DNA of 16,522 bases, from NCBI RefSeq assembly GCF_000524195.1, contig NW_020170469.1, positions 1-16,522 of the forward strand. Direction: 5' to 3'. Position numbers and translations under genes: made by a program. The stretch is from Echinococcus granulosus (Eukaryota > Platyhelminthes > Cestoda > Cyclophyllidea > Taeniidae). Below, one piece after another: positions 1 to 10,460 of the stretch. Under the pieces are notes generated by a model, which saw only the letters and a program-made list of their open reading frames with translations, was not told the DNA's origin and ran no database searches. Each line of letters opens with the position of its first letter. Position 1 is the first letter of the stretch.

Positions 1-500
1 CATCGACGTCCACTAAATTACTGTATTTATTGTCGACAAACAAAATTCTCCAAAGGCAATTACTCTATGATTACTAGTTGATTACTGCTCTAAGTGACAT
101 GGTTCTTCAAATCTTTCTTGGAGCTCTGTGAAAGCATGCTGACATGAAATGTCAATCTACTACCCCTGTTGGCTGAAGAGCCTGTGTAGTCAACCACACT
201 CAAGTAAGAGCTGCCGCATTACGAGGTTTCAGGTATTCAATATTAAAGCCATTGCTCATCAATAAAGGCTTTCAGAGATATGCGCGCACTAGAGCTGGTA
301 AAAAAGGCAAAGGAAACTTATCTACCTGCCATGCTAAGATCAAACAATTTTGATTTCAAAAAATTACCTTAAATTCGTTTTGAAGGGGTCTCTCAGGTCT
401 GTTGATTAGTCAGGTACTTTAAAGGGTTGGATCGTTTACTCAAATGAGTAGAAGCATTGACTGGACTGTCAGTTTAGCATATTAGTAATAAAATCGTCTC

Positions 501-526
501 ATCAAAGAAGCTGATTCTTCTTTGAT
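501..526. repeat. perfect short inverted repeat (10-bp arms, 6-nt loop)
   Basis: ATCAAAGAAG at 501-510 and CTTCTTTGAT at 517-526 are exact reverse complements separated by the loop CTGATT. It could form a small hairpin in DNA or RNA. It is not inside a recognised gene, and a perfect arm of this size can arise by chance in 16 kb, so no function is claimed. Confidence 0.7.
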
Positions 527-1312
527 TTGGACTAGGCATTTCTTTTTCTCGTGGGTGCTGTTCGAGTGAGTGACGCGAAAAGATTTGGTCTACTTTCCTA
601 CAGGTGTCCATTGAACAATAATGTACTACCTGCACCTGTGTAGAAGAAACACTACGGTACTGAAATCAGGTTCATACGGTCTCCTCTAAGAGACATCAGG
701 CTTGTACTCTCAACATCTACATTTTGTTTACAGTACAGTAACAATTCTTTTGCTGTCATCTGCGTAATGAAATAGCTTAAATACCCTCTTTCCTATGTCC
801 CAGTCTGTAGGAAAGACTTGCATGACGCACGGAAGATGAAGTACTCTTAGATAACGAATGCTTGTCTAGCTTTGGACAGTAGTCAGCAGACTCACTCGCA
901 TCTATTCAGAGTCTCACATTTCGATTGTCCAATTAAATGGATTGATGACCGAACTGCCGCCCCTACCTTGTGATCGCAATCTTTTAGCTCTGCCTCCCTG
1001 TATCTACTAATTGCATTGTTAATCGGATGAGATGGTCGTATTTACCCTTACAACTTATGTAAGAAGGTGAGAAGAATTTGGGGTTTCGCATCAACGTAAT
1101 GGGATAATTGTGTGCAGACGGCAGGGATGAGGCGCTTACTAAGCAGTAGTAGAAATAATTTGTCAACGTAGGATGTGCTGCAATTCGGGTACTTCGATGG
1201 TGATATCTTTTCCTTTACTTTCACAATATGACTTTACCAAAATCAGTCAAAGTATGGCGAGTGTAGCCAGTTGACAGGGAGCTGAAACCACGAAGAAACG
1301 GAAAGGATGGGT

Positions 1313-1360
1313 GAAGGAAGAAAGAAAGAAAGACAGAAAGGAAGAAAGGAGGGAAGGAGG
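1313..1360. repeat. purine-rich GAAA/GGAA simple repeat
   Basis: About 48 bases made almost only of A and G on this strand, interrupted by one C at 1334. They consist of irregular GAAA, GAAG and GGAA units. This is a degenerate polypurine microsatellite of the kind common in animal genomes. Such tracts are prone to length change and can form triplex structures; nothing ties it to a gene here. Confidence 0.85.
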
Positions 1361-4300
1361 TAACTGTCACAGGCAGAGGCCAAGTGAGTTATGGTGTTGA
1401 GTCAATGAAGTATGATTTTGGTAATTGCAGTCCCTAGCCCAGTCCCAATTTAGACATTCGACTTGGGGCACAACACGATGTAGGAGATTGCTAAGGAGGT
1501 CGCGCCGGATGCATGCGATGCTTCTAGCAAACAGGTTATTCCTCATCCCCAGCTGAAATTCACACTGCCATTTTCACCAAGAGGAGAGGCATGTGGTTTC
1601 ACTACCCGTCAAATGTAGTTAATAGACCATATGCATGAGGTAGCTGCCAACAGCTCTAAGGCCTCTAAGCAACTGCCACAAGCGGTGCTGAAACTGGAAT
1701 GAAAAACCAGTGCTTGGTCTGTTTCCTGCAAATTGCCCACTTAAGTACAGTTGCAGTCCATTGACCGTCGAGGTTTTACATGTTTCTCCATTAATTGCGT
1801 GGAATGGAACACTCAAGTTAGGCCTCATTATAAACGCTCCTTCGAACTTTAGTCTGTTTCAGAGCTGATATATAAATGGTTTTTTGATAACAAAATTGCT
1901 TGGGCATTGACTGCTTCCGTGGTAATGTACTTTGATTGGAAGAACGATGGAAGCACACTATTCACACTCTCAAGTCTCACTGAGAGTTATATTTGAAACC
2001 AACTTCCCCGATTCCGAAATCAGTCTACACTTCTTAAAGATCTTTTGAAAATTTCCTGCCATTGCTTCATGTGACAACAGAAAGCACAGTTCATAATCAG
2101 TAAGCAACATCCAGAAAATTGATACTATCAAGGAACCACAAACAAACGTGTGGACACACCATTTTTAGAAACATGCTCTGCCCTGCATAATGGGGAAGAA
2201 TCAGGTGGTGTTGGGAATGAAGGAAAGAATTGGCGATCGCTGTGTGAGGAACCATTTCGGGCCATGTCTAAAGTGAGGTGGGGATGAAGAGGCAACCCAT
2301 TTGTATCTACAGCAAATGAAATGGGAAGAGGAATCGTGGTAGCAGCCAAGTGGATGAATTTGTTGTGCCCTTTACTCAACTGTGCCACACAATTAGTTGC
2401 TGAGTCTCAATTTGATGCTCTTAAGTTTCAGTCAAGCGAGTTTTGATAACCACCTAGCTCGAGATGAGGGAAATTTAGTAATCTTCTTAGACCAATCTCC
2501 ATTGAATTGAATACAGCCACTTTAAGTGTCCTTTGGAGAATCCCTCAAATGGCCAGTAAGACCTTCTCAAGTGAGGTCCTTGTAAATGTTGGCATATAGA
2601 AGAACTGAATGTATGGTTCATGGCCAAAAGTGGGAGTTAAGTTTGCACGTTAATTTCTTGATTGGATTTAAGGGAAAAATTGCTATTCCGAATGATTACG
2701 TAGATTGGAAACTATGGGTTCTAACATGGAGCCTAAGGTAATTCGTCTTCAATGAGATTATCCATTCGTAATGAATGCGATTGCAAGCGGACGATCAATC
2801 TGAGTGTCACCACTTTCTAAAATGTCCCATTTGAATTGTTTTCCGATAATCAGGCAATTTAATTTTATGGTGAGAGAGAGGCTCTAATTTTAAAATTGCT
2901 GAGATTTATTTGATCTCTTCCTGTCAAATACCATTTTTCAACCTCGAATGGCACCCATTCCTATACCAACCCTCTGTAGGGCGATCCTTACAGATTTAAT
3001 TTTACCTTCTAAGTTTCAATCAAATGAGATCGTTTCTGATGCCAGAACATCTATCGCTCCTTCCAAAAAGAAGAGGGGACTGGTAAACCCTCAACCAACA
3101 AAGAAGTAAGCTGGCAAAGACACCGCAAAGAAAAATTAATCATCTATTGAACTTCTTGTTAAGTAACCCTTTACCACTTCACTTTAGGCAACGCAATACT
3201 GTAATACACAATTTACGCTTATCACTTCCCCAATTTTTGCATGAAACCACATCATCTTCCACAAAATGTCCCCCTAGGTCTTACTCGTTATTTTTTACTT
3301 ATTTATTTTCCATAGGAAACACTGTTTCACTGTTGACCTATTCATATTGCACTGCTGAGGGAGTAGGTGATGGTGGCAGGTCCAAGTCACATACGTTAGG
3401 AACTTCAACAGTTGACTAAATACTTCCTTGTCTCCACAGAGCAATCTGCACTTGAAGGGACAGAACAAAGATTTTTTCCTAAAAATTTTTGCCGTGGTCA
3501 ATTTCTTTAAAAATTGCTCAAATTAACGCCAAAAATACAGTAAATAAAGATGTCCTAACACCTTGATCCCATCAGCACCCTCTTCGGCATGGCATTAAGG
3601 TACTCGGTGTGCATTGTTGAGTCAAGAAACCAGGCTTTGATTTCTTAAGTCCTTACTATGACATAGGTGTTCTCTCTGGCCCCAGAGACCCCATTGACAA
3701 CGTGTTTTTGATACTATTTGGTTGTACTTTCTTTGATGGGCTTTTTTCCATCTTGGCTTATGCTGCCACTCCAAAGGTTACAGACATAAAAAGAAGTCTG
3801 GTACCTCCTGACAAGCGAAAAGTACCCCTTTTATCAGCTTAAAATTTTCCTATTTTAGAATGCTTTTTCAAATTATTTCAGACGCTTTTAAAGAGAATTC
3901 GTTGCATGAATGAGAATAAACATCCTTCTTTAAAAACAAGTAAATCGTAAGTAATTTATCGCTTTGCAAGTGCTTTACACAGTTCGCAATCGATGTCGTT
4001 GAATTACGCTAGAATAGGAGAACGAAGTGAGCAGCTTAAACCTAACGCTAACTTGAAGGCGGGGAATCGGTGTAGTTTAGTGGTGCTCATTGGAAAAACT
4101 ATCCATAAGAATGATCATTACTAACGCAGAAAAGCATGGTCACTGCCGGTATAATTTATCTGGCCGATTTTACCCTCAAATGTGCTGGACGAATATAATA
4201 GCCTTAAAAAAGCAGGTTCCTGGCTTGTAGATATCCTTTGCGCACTTTGGTTGTTTTTTAGGCCATTTTTAACACCACGGCCAAAAAGGAGTTTTAAGTA

Positions 4301-5678
4301 TTACAAAACCATAGTAATTTCCACTGCAGTATGTTAGTATGTTTCGATGAATTCCTCGAATTAACAACATTGTGCAAGTTAAGAAATGCTTGCAGCAATG
4401 AAAGTCACTGAAAACATGTTGATGAGTGCACAATTTTGATATGTGACAAGTCTTTGGCCTTTTGCTTGTACACGAAACAGAATTCCTCCTCTTGTATGCT
4501 GTATAACGCCACGTTTCAGTTGCAGGGACAATAATGGCTTCTAAATAAACAAACTTTTGATCAAATCAGCAATTATTTCACATTATTGTTGACTATAGAA
4601 CCAGAGGGAAGGTCAAACACCTCTAGCAGCAGTTTGCATTAACCCCTGCCCTCTAGGATATTGAGGTCATGTAAATCCTGATCTTGGAGTAAAGAAAGCT
4701 CGAAACTAGTCCGACATTTCCTCCGATTTGATGGTCTCATTAGATATGGTGCAGAAATGGGAGAAACTACTACAAAATTTAGTCTGACTCCACTTCTTAA
4801 TAGCTTCAATGCCTTAAATTGGAGGGATTCATTAAATTATTTGTGTGATTTGTGACTTCTACCACAATTTAATGACTTGCCGTTGGGGCACTCACAGCTC
4901 TAATGACTAGTGATTTCTCTCTCACCTTTTTTAACAACGTGTTCCGTTCTGACTAAAATGAAAGAGAAATTTTCTAATATCTTCATTCGGCCGAACTATG
5001 CATCACACAATACCACAAATACAAAAGCATGTTTCGTAGTCTTTTTAAGCTAATGCGATAGATCAAGCCGTGCTACAAGGCGTTTTGCCTGACCCATTAA
5101 ACAGCTTCCCTTTTCCGCGGATCGTTCCTTCTGTGGTGACTACGCGGGAGTGACTTTTGACTTCGCAGTTGTAAGAAGGAATTCCACAGTGGCGGTACTC
5201 CACTTTCAATACTGATGACTGGTGATCACGGGCATTAAGTCAATTCGGTTCCTGATGCTAACAAGGAGCACAACTTTCTGTAATGTCACGGAAGTAGCCA
5301 TGAAAGTGGAAATGTCTAGACAACAAATTAGGCATGTCTTATTATCGAGACAGTGGAGATGACCGGCAAACATGCACTGCTTTAAAATGTACATGTAGCG
5401 GGTACAGTCGTAGGCGATCACCTTTTTTTGCTGGAAACGAAATTCTAGCCAAAGTGGATTTTCAGGCTTCCAGCTCTACAGAACAGGTTTGCGAATTGTA
5501 AGGATGTCAGAAATTAAATATCCTTCAGCAGACAAGCAAAATTTATTCACCTGACTACCTCGTGGTCACAATGACTACCAAACTGTGCTGCAGAGGAGTG
5601 GGTCAGAATTTGTCTACTTTGTCACTCGCCAACACTCAGCTGACTGCCATTCGAATGAGGTCATCGATCGCATAGCAG

Positions 5679-7755
5679 ATGAGCCAGGCACTGCACCACA
5701 GCTGCGGAAATGCTCACATCTCTGCCGCCTACTCCCTCCTACTAATTGCAAGCATTGGGGCAGCAAGACAGCCCCTGCAATTGTGCGAAGGTGAGGCATT
5801 ATTAGCAACCAGTTCATCAAACGATGCAACCAGCTCATCAGGTCTTGCAACTTGTACCACTCAAAGGGAAGAGGAGGCAGCTTTAAGACATCACTTGATG
5901 CTACAACGACCCAATTACAATCAGAAGGTCACACTCAAGTGCCCCATTTGTCCAGGCGAATCGACCAGTTCCTTCGTATGGTACTTCCTGCCTCGTGGCA
6001 CATCGGCCATATTCACGAGTATCAGCGGATATGTCTCGTTCATTCAACCTGGTGGAATGCCTCTAAGTCGAGATCAATTCTCTGGTGGTGCTATTCCATG
6101 CCTCATCAACAGCACCAATGAACTCTTCATCCCCAACTTTAATCGTGACCTCCACGTGGGAACTTATTACTGTCGCAATGTAGAGGACAGCCGCCATATA
6201 GCGAATTGGATTTGGTACCATCTCGATGTAGTACTCCCACCTGAGACAGAGGGTCTGACTGAGGTGATTCAGTCGATTCCAGTGAGCCTACAGGGTGTGC
6301 ATAAGGTGCCCCATTTGAAAGATATGGATGTCATCATGGAGAACGCGGGAGCAGCGTTAAAGGCTGCAGGGGATTTCAAAGATTATTCCACTTCTCTAAT
6401 ATCCATCACATCACGACTGATACCGACGGTGAAACCAATGCAGACCTGTGGTACATTCAATCTCAAACGCTTTCGCAGATGCTATGTGACTATTCCACGC
6501 GTTATTGCAACGGATGCCCGGAGTTCCGTGTCATCGGAGATGTTGCTGACCTACGAACTTCTGCGAACTACCTTTGCGTCCTTCTACACGTGGATGGACG
6601 AGGAGGACCCAGTCACTCGACGCAAGCAGCGCGAAGCTGCGGAAATGAGAGCCTCTGAACTGGGATTCGAACTCTTCTACGAAGGCAAGAAAGACGTTGT
6701 GAGAAAGGAAGAAATGAAGGTAGAGACGGAAGAGGACTTTTCGAAGATGATCAGGGAAGAGAATAAACGCTACTACATACCTTGTCATTTTACCTACCTG
6801 GAACATGTGAATCTCACCAAAGAGCTGCCAAGACCGTTTGGAATGAGGAATCTGCACGTGAACCTCTCCTTTGAGGTACCCTGCCCTGAAATTGATTACA
6901 TGGACATTGTCAATTTGGTCCTGGCCACGAAGGATACGCAAGCTATGAAGAGGGAGCTATTGGGATATGAGGAGAAGAGGTTCATGAAACTGCAGAAGGT
7001 AGCTATAGAGGGCTCAATGAATTTTGACCTGCTCTGTGGCACGGAGATCGATACCATTACCTACAACTGTTCGGACCTCACAAATTTTACTATCCTTTGG
7101 AAACAGCCTAAAGGTGGGCAGCTTCGTGCTAAATAAGCAAATACAAATTCTAGTTAGAATCATTCTCCCACTAGTAAACCAACTACTCTCACATTCAAAC
7201 GATAAAGTAAGCAGACCATTTGTACCTGAATACAAAATGATATCGAGTGTTAGAAATGCGTAAGGATATAACAGTGGATGCGTCGTTTTGCCAAGTAACA
7301 CTTGCTGCTCGGCGTTTAATGTTGACATGCTCTTATCACATTCTCTGCACCACATTCAAGGGATGACATACATGCCACGCACATTTCTCAACGAGCGCGT
7401 CTTCGTGACTTCCAAATGCAGCCTACGATTTGCACGGGTGCGACGCATAGATGAGGGCGTCTATAGCTGCTACAAGCGCGACATTCGGCTGCCAAACCAA
7501 TGGCAATCTGAGGCCTTCGTCTCTTTTCGACTGAAAATTGAGGAATCTTCCATTAAATTTCCAGCAGTTGGAGACGTGTTCCTCGGTCTCCTCCTCCTCT
7601 CCATTTGGGCAGCCCTACTTATCTTCGTTTGGGTGATTCTCTCTATCTGGAGCCTCGAGGTCAACCGCACCGCTATTGTGCAGGCTGGAGAACGCATGCG
7701 TCGTAGAGATAGGACTGTTAGAGAGGGCGTAAAATACAGACAATCCTGCTATTAG
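5679..7755 (+). CDS. FAM187-like membrane protein with two Ig V-type domains (2 exons)
   Basis: Predicted join of 5679-7113 and 7361-7755, giving 609 residues. The family is known only as single-pass immunoglobulin-superfamily proteins, so cell-surface recognition is an inference. Order seen: a moderately hydrophobic N-terminus (about residues 14-29) that could be a signal peptide; first Ig fold with Cys88, Trp101 and GTYYC ending at Cys165 (the usual Asp two before the Gly is His159); a middle region with paired cysteines 257/268 and 369/402 that recalls the FAM187 linker; second Ig fold with Cys464, Trp474 and the canonical DEGVYSC (509-515); a transmembrane helix at about 551-575; a 34-residue basic tail. 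N-glycosylation sequons lie at Asn144, 378, 395, 463 and 469. The start is the first ATG after an in-frame TAG at 5673, though its initiation context is weak, so an upstream exon is possible. The stop is TAG at 7753. The total is longer than vertebrate FAM187A (about 410 residues), mainly from a charged stretch at about 305-365. Another Ig receptor family remains possible. Confidence 0.72.
7114..7360 (+). other. intron inside the second Ig domain (phase 1)
   Basis: Exon 1 must end before the in-frame TAA at 7134. The donor AAG|GTGGGC puts the border at 7113/7114. Three downstream AG sites were compared. The AG at 7359-7360, preceded by a pyrimidine-rich run, keeps the frame after a phase-1 donor (the split codon becomes GGG, Gly479). 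It also places MPRTFLNERVFV the right distance after Trp474 to be the C'-D strands of the Ig fold. The AG at 7263-7264 also keeps frame but would add about 32 residues, including a cysteine-rich run, to the domain; the AG at 7273-7274 breaks frame. Splitting an Ig domain between strands C and D by an intron is common. Confidence 0.75.
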
Positions 7756-7933
7756 TTTCTTTATTTGGTCTGTTTCATCACTTGTGGTGAGGTGCCTTAC
7801 CTACAGAAAAATGGGGGAGGTTAGGTGATGGTTTGCTAGTTTTATAGTGATAGTCTTTTACCTGAAGCTATCAAATGGGCCACTGATGCTGTGCATTAGC
7901 ATTTTAGATCTCCTTTGTAAAAAGGACTCTTGA

Positions 7934-7939
7934 AATAAA
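7934..7939 (+). promoter_or_regulatory. AATAAA poly(A) signal of the Ig-domain gene
   Basis: An exact AATAAA lies 179 bases after the stop codon at 7755, the first such hexamer on the plus strand after the gene. It implies a 3' UTR of roughly 190-210 bases. The downstream sequence is pyrimidine-rich rather than strongly GT-rich, so the exact cleavage point cannot be read. Confidence 0.6.
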
Positions 7940-7959
7940 ACACATCACCTCTCTTTAGT

Positions 7960-9934
7960 TGCTCCTTCATCAGACTCAGGACAAATTTCTACCTGTTAAC
8001 CTTATGTTAATTCGGACTGTCGGGTTGGAAAGTTTGCAACGTAAATTATCATTTCGGAATTTATAGCAACCCTTACTCTCCTTAACAAAGTGTAACTGAT
8101 TGGCGCATTAAGAAGAAGTGGGTACATATAAAATGGAATCTTCGATAAGGAATTGCTTTGCGCTTCACCTTTTGGTTCATCTTCTTTGGCCTAATATACA
8201 TCTTATATGTTCCTGTAATGCTTCAGTGGCTTCTTTGATTCTGCTTCTCAGCACACGGACTCGCAAGTCTCCGGCATTATGCCTCCTCTCTGCGACATGG
8301 ACTCCAGGCCATGTTAGTAGTCTTCCAGACCTTTTGCGTGTTAGTGGTATGTTTTCTGCCACGCAAGAGTAAATTCTTACGACTTTAAGGAAGTCTCGGA
8401 GTACTACGCTGGCGGTGATAAGCTGATTTCTAAGGTTTAGTGCCAAATAATAAGACGCCAGAAGTTGAGCATACGCAGCGGATGGATAAACCTGTTAAGA
8501 CGTCGAACAGAAGGGATGGAAATTAAGCCTACTCCCACACATACGCCACAACTGAAGCAAAACTAACCGTGCACCATCTAAAAAAGTCCATCCCGGGGCT
8601 ACCTACAGCACTTGCATAAAGGTGAAAATGATGTGCACACGCGATCCCTCCTCCAACTCCACCAACTGAATGGAACGCAGACAGATTATTGGCTGTGTGC
8701 TCTGGAATGAGAACAATGTGGAAAAGAGAGATACGTACAAATCATTACCCTTTCAAATCCATTTTAAGTCTCGTATTTGACCAAACGATTCTGCTATTAG
8801 ATCAATAAACTTATGACTATTGATAGGCACATGAGATAGTCTTGCTGTAGACTGTCATTCAGCCTCCAGCAGTCGGAGGAGAGCTCATTCACCATCCCCA
8901 ATATGGATCCCAAACAGGACCGAAGTTTAGATCCTAGGGAATAACCAGGATATATTAGTGACGCTGTAATCGAATACGGCCTCAATTGTATGCAAATTTG
9001 ACAACTAGCGCAGTTGGTTCTAGAATATCCCCATTTTGTTAGCACCGACACCGTTGCGATATCTGTCACGAGAGGTTGACTAAGAGAAGCACCAAGTCTG
9101 ACGCTTAAGGAAGAGAGGTTTCGTGTTTCCGTCGGCACTCAAGGCTGCGTCATTGTACATCTCCTAGTTAGCATGGCTAATGAGCCACTAAAATAATCTA
9201 TCGTTCCCGTCAGCAAAACGTGGTCTGCCATGGTACCTCTACTGTTGACAGATGTAGGAAAGACTCGGTGCACCGCGAATAATGTACATACGTAGTGTAG
9301 GTTCTATTAGGAGCAGAGAGTCTTCAGTTGGGAAGGAAAACCAAGAATACGATTTCACGAGATTGGTTCAACTGATGGCCTTGATGATTAAAAGGTTGGG
9401 AAAGCAGAAGTGAAAAGGGTTTGTAGTTGCTCTTTACTTTGACAGTGTATTCAATGTCAACTATACACCCAAACAATGACTATTTTCACCAATCAAGGGA
9501 TTGGAAGACCGAAACCATGGCACTCTCAATTGCGTATAGTGTATAGCACCCCGGCTCTTCCAGAATTTGGGAAAAATCACAATAGAGGGGAAGTAAATAC
9601 AACTCGGACGTGCAAAATGTGGCGAAGGGCTGCTGACCTGGCCTGGAGGTCATGCCACCTTAGTGGGATTGCAATGGCGGGGCCTTAAATGTCGCAAAAC
9701 AGAAGTGGAGATTGCACGCTGCTTCAGTGATGACTTGCGTTTACTCTCGATTATTTTGTTGTGTACTCATTTTTCGCTTCTTATTAACCCATTTTCCCCT
9801 TAATTCGACTGCTCATTCACCACAGATTCAATGTCATTACTGTGTTTAACTTTTATATTTAGTCAGCTAATTAGCCGTTTGAATGGAGCTCTTTTTAACA
9901 TTCTACCCACAATTCCAGTTCATTGTTACTCATT
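7960..9934. other. intergenic stretch, nothing recognised
   Basis: About 2 kb with no identifiable exon. Open frames on the minus strand (8177-8446 and 8797-9138, up to 113 codons) have no recognisable motif and no clear splice partners. I see no simple repeats, RNA genes or transposon ends. It separates the Ig-domain gene from the eEFSec relic. Confidence 0.5.
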
Positions 9935-10460
9935 GTAAACATCAGTATTATTGGCTACTCTGACTTAGGGAAGACTACTTTGTCAAAGACCCTCAAGGCA
10001 TTAGCTAGCACCACTTCATGTGGTAGGTATTTTCAAAGCCATCCAAGTCACTCTTGTTGACTGGCCTGCTCATCCTCCTCCCATTCGAAGTTAAATTTGC
10101 GGCAAATGTATGCAGTTCCTAGTATCACTTACGCAGACGTGTGTTTACAAGTTACTGCCCGTTTTGGACACTTACACAATCTATCCAATACCTCTTATGG
10201 TTGACGCCAACATGGACTATCGCATTCAGACGGTGGGGTGCCTTATCACTGGCGAACTTACTTGTGGTGCTCTCGTGGTTGTTCTTAACGAAGTCGATCT
10301 AATTCCTCTCGGAGAGTGTCATGAAAAGTGGTCAGGGTATGTGCCAATCGGCTTTATGAGCTGATAGAAGCTGTTTCACACTGTCTGCTCCTCCGTCTTC
10401 CTTCTTCCTTCGAGCTCACCCAGAGAGAACCCTTATGCACACATGGTCTTCTCTACTAAC
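9935..10460 (+). pseudogene. broken copy of selenocysteine-specific elongation factor eEFSec, GTPase region
   Basis: Intact eEFSec (SelB in bacteria) is a GTPase that brings Sec-tRNA to the ribosome at UGA codons. Family landmarks occur in order here. VNISIIGYSDLGKTTLSKT (from 9935) holds a G1/P-loop GYSDLGKT (9953-9976), followed by an LASTTS stretch typical of eEFSec. VTLVDWPAHPPPIRS (10047-10091) matches the G3 segment, usually VTLVDCPGHASLIRT. CLITGELTCGALVVVLNEVD (ending at 10298) followed by LIP matches the G4 segment, usually LVVVLNKIDLLP. ELIEAV (10358-10375) matches the start of the segment leading to domain II. Damage: no ATG and an in-frame stop upstream (9896); TGA at 10058 in the first frame; a change of frame between G1 and G3; the G2 stretch (RGITLDLGF in the family) missing; G3 DCPGH changed to DWPAH; TAA at 10092; G4 NKxD changed to NEVD; another frame change near 10350; about 30 residues missing before ELIE. 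Homology fades after about 10460, so domains II-IV are absent or unrecognisable. It cannot make a working factor. Confidence is high for family and for pseudogene status, lower for the edges. Confidence 0.82.

Larger units (their letters stand above)
1..5678. other. gene-free 5' flank
   Basis: I find no convincing exon in this stretch. The longest open frames are 60-90 codons, lie on both strands, show no recognisable motifs and are what AT-rich non-coding DNA gives by chance. Apart from a purine-rich simple repeat and one short perfect hairpin (listed separately), I see no transposon ends, no tRNA and no clear TATA box close to the gene that starts at 5679. Regulatory DNA for that gene presumably lies in the right-hand part of this stretch, but nothing in the sequence lets me point to it. 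Confidence 0.6.

Noticed and set aside
4071..4083. TGTAGTTTAGTGG resembles a tRNA A box
   Set aside because: No B box (GGTTCGANTCC-like) follows at the required distance and the flanks cannot form a cloverleaf acceptor stem.
6531..6941. 136-codon minus-strand open frame
   Set aside because: It lies wholly antisense to exon 1 of the Ig-domain gene and is explained by that gene's codon pattern.
7288..7362. Reading the second exon as a separate small gene starting at 7288
   Set aside because: It would start with TTG rather than ATG, and its Ig half (strands D-G plus membrane helix) lacks strands A-C, which are exactly what exon 1 supplies after splicing.
8177..8446. Minus-strand frame with YSCVAEN, reminiscent of an Ig strand F
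   Set aside because: The Asp-x-Gly that should precede Tyr is absent, no Trp or first cysteine lies upstream, and the opposite strand is equally open.
10110..10364. Intact 84-codon gene covering the G4 segment of the eEFSec copy
   Set aside because: It starts in sequence without family similarity, contains only a fragment of the GTPase domain, and its frame is interrupted upstream (TAA at 10092) and shifted downstream near 10350; it is part of the pseudogene.
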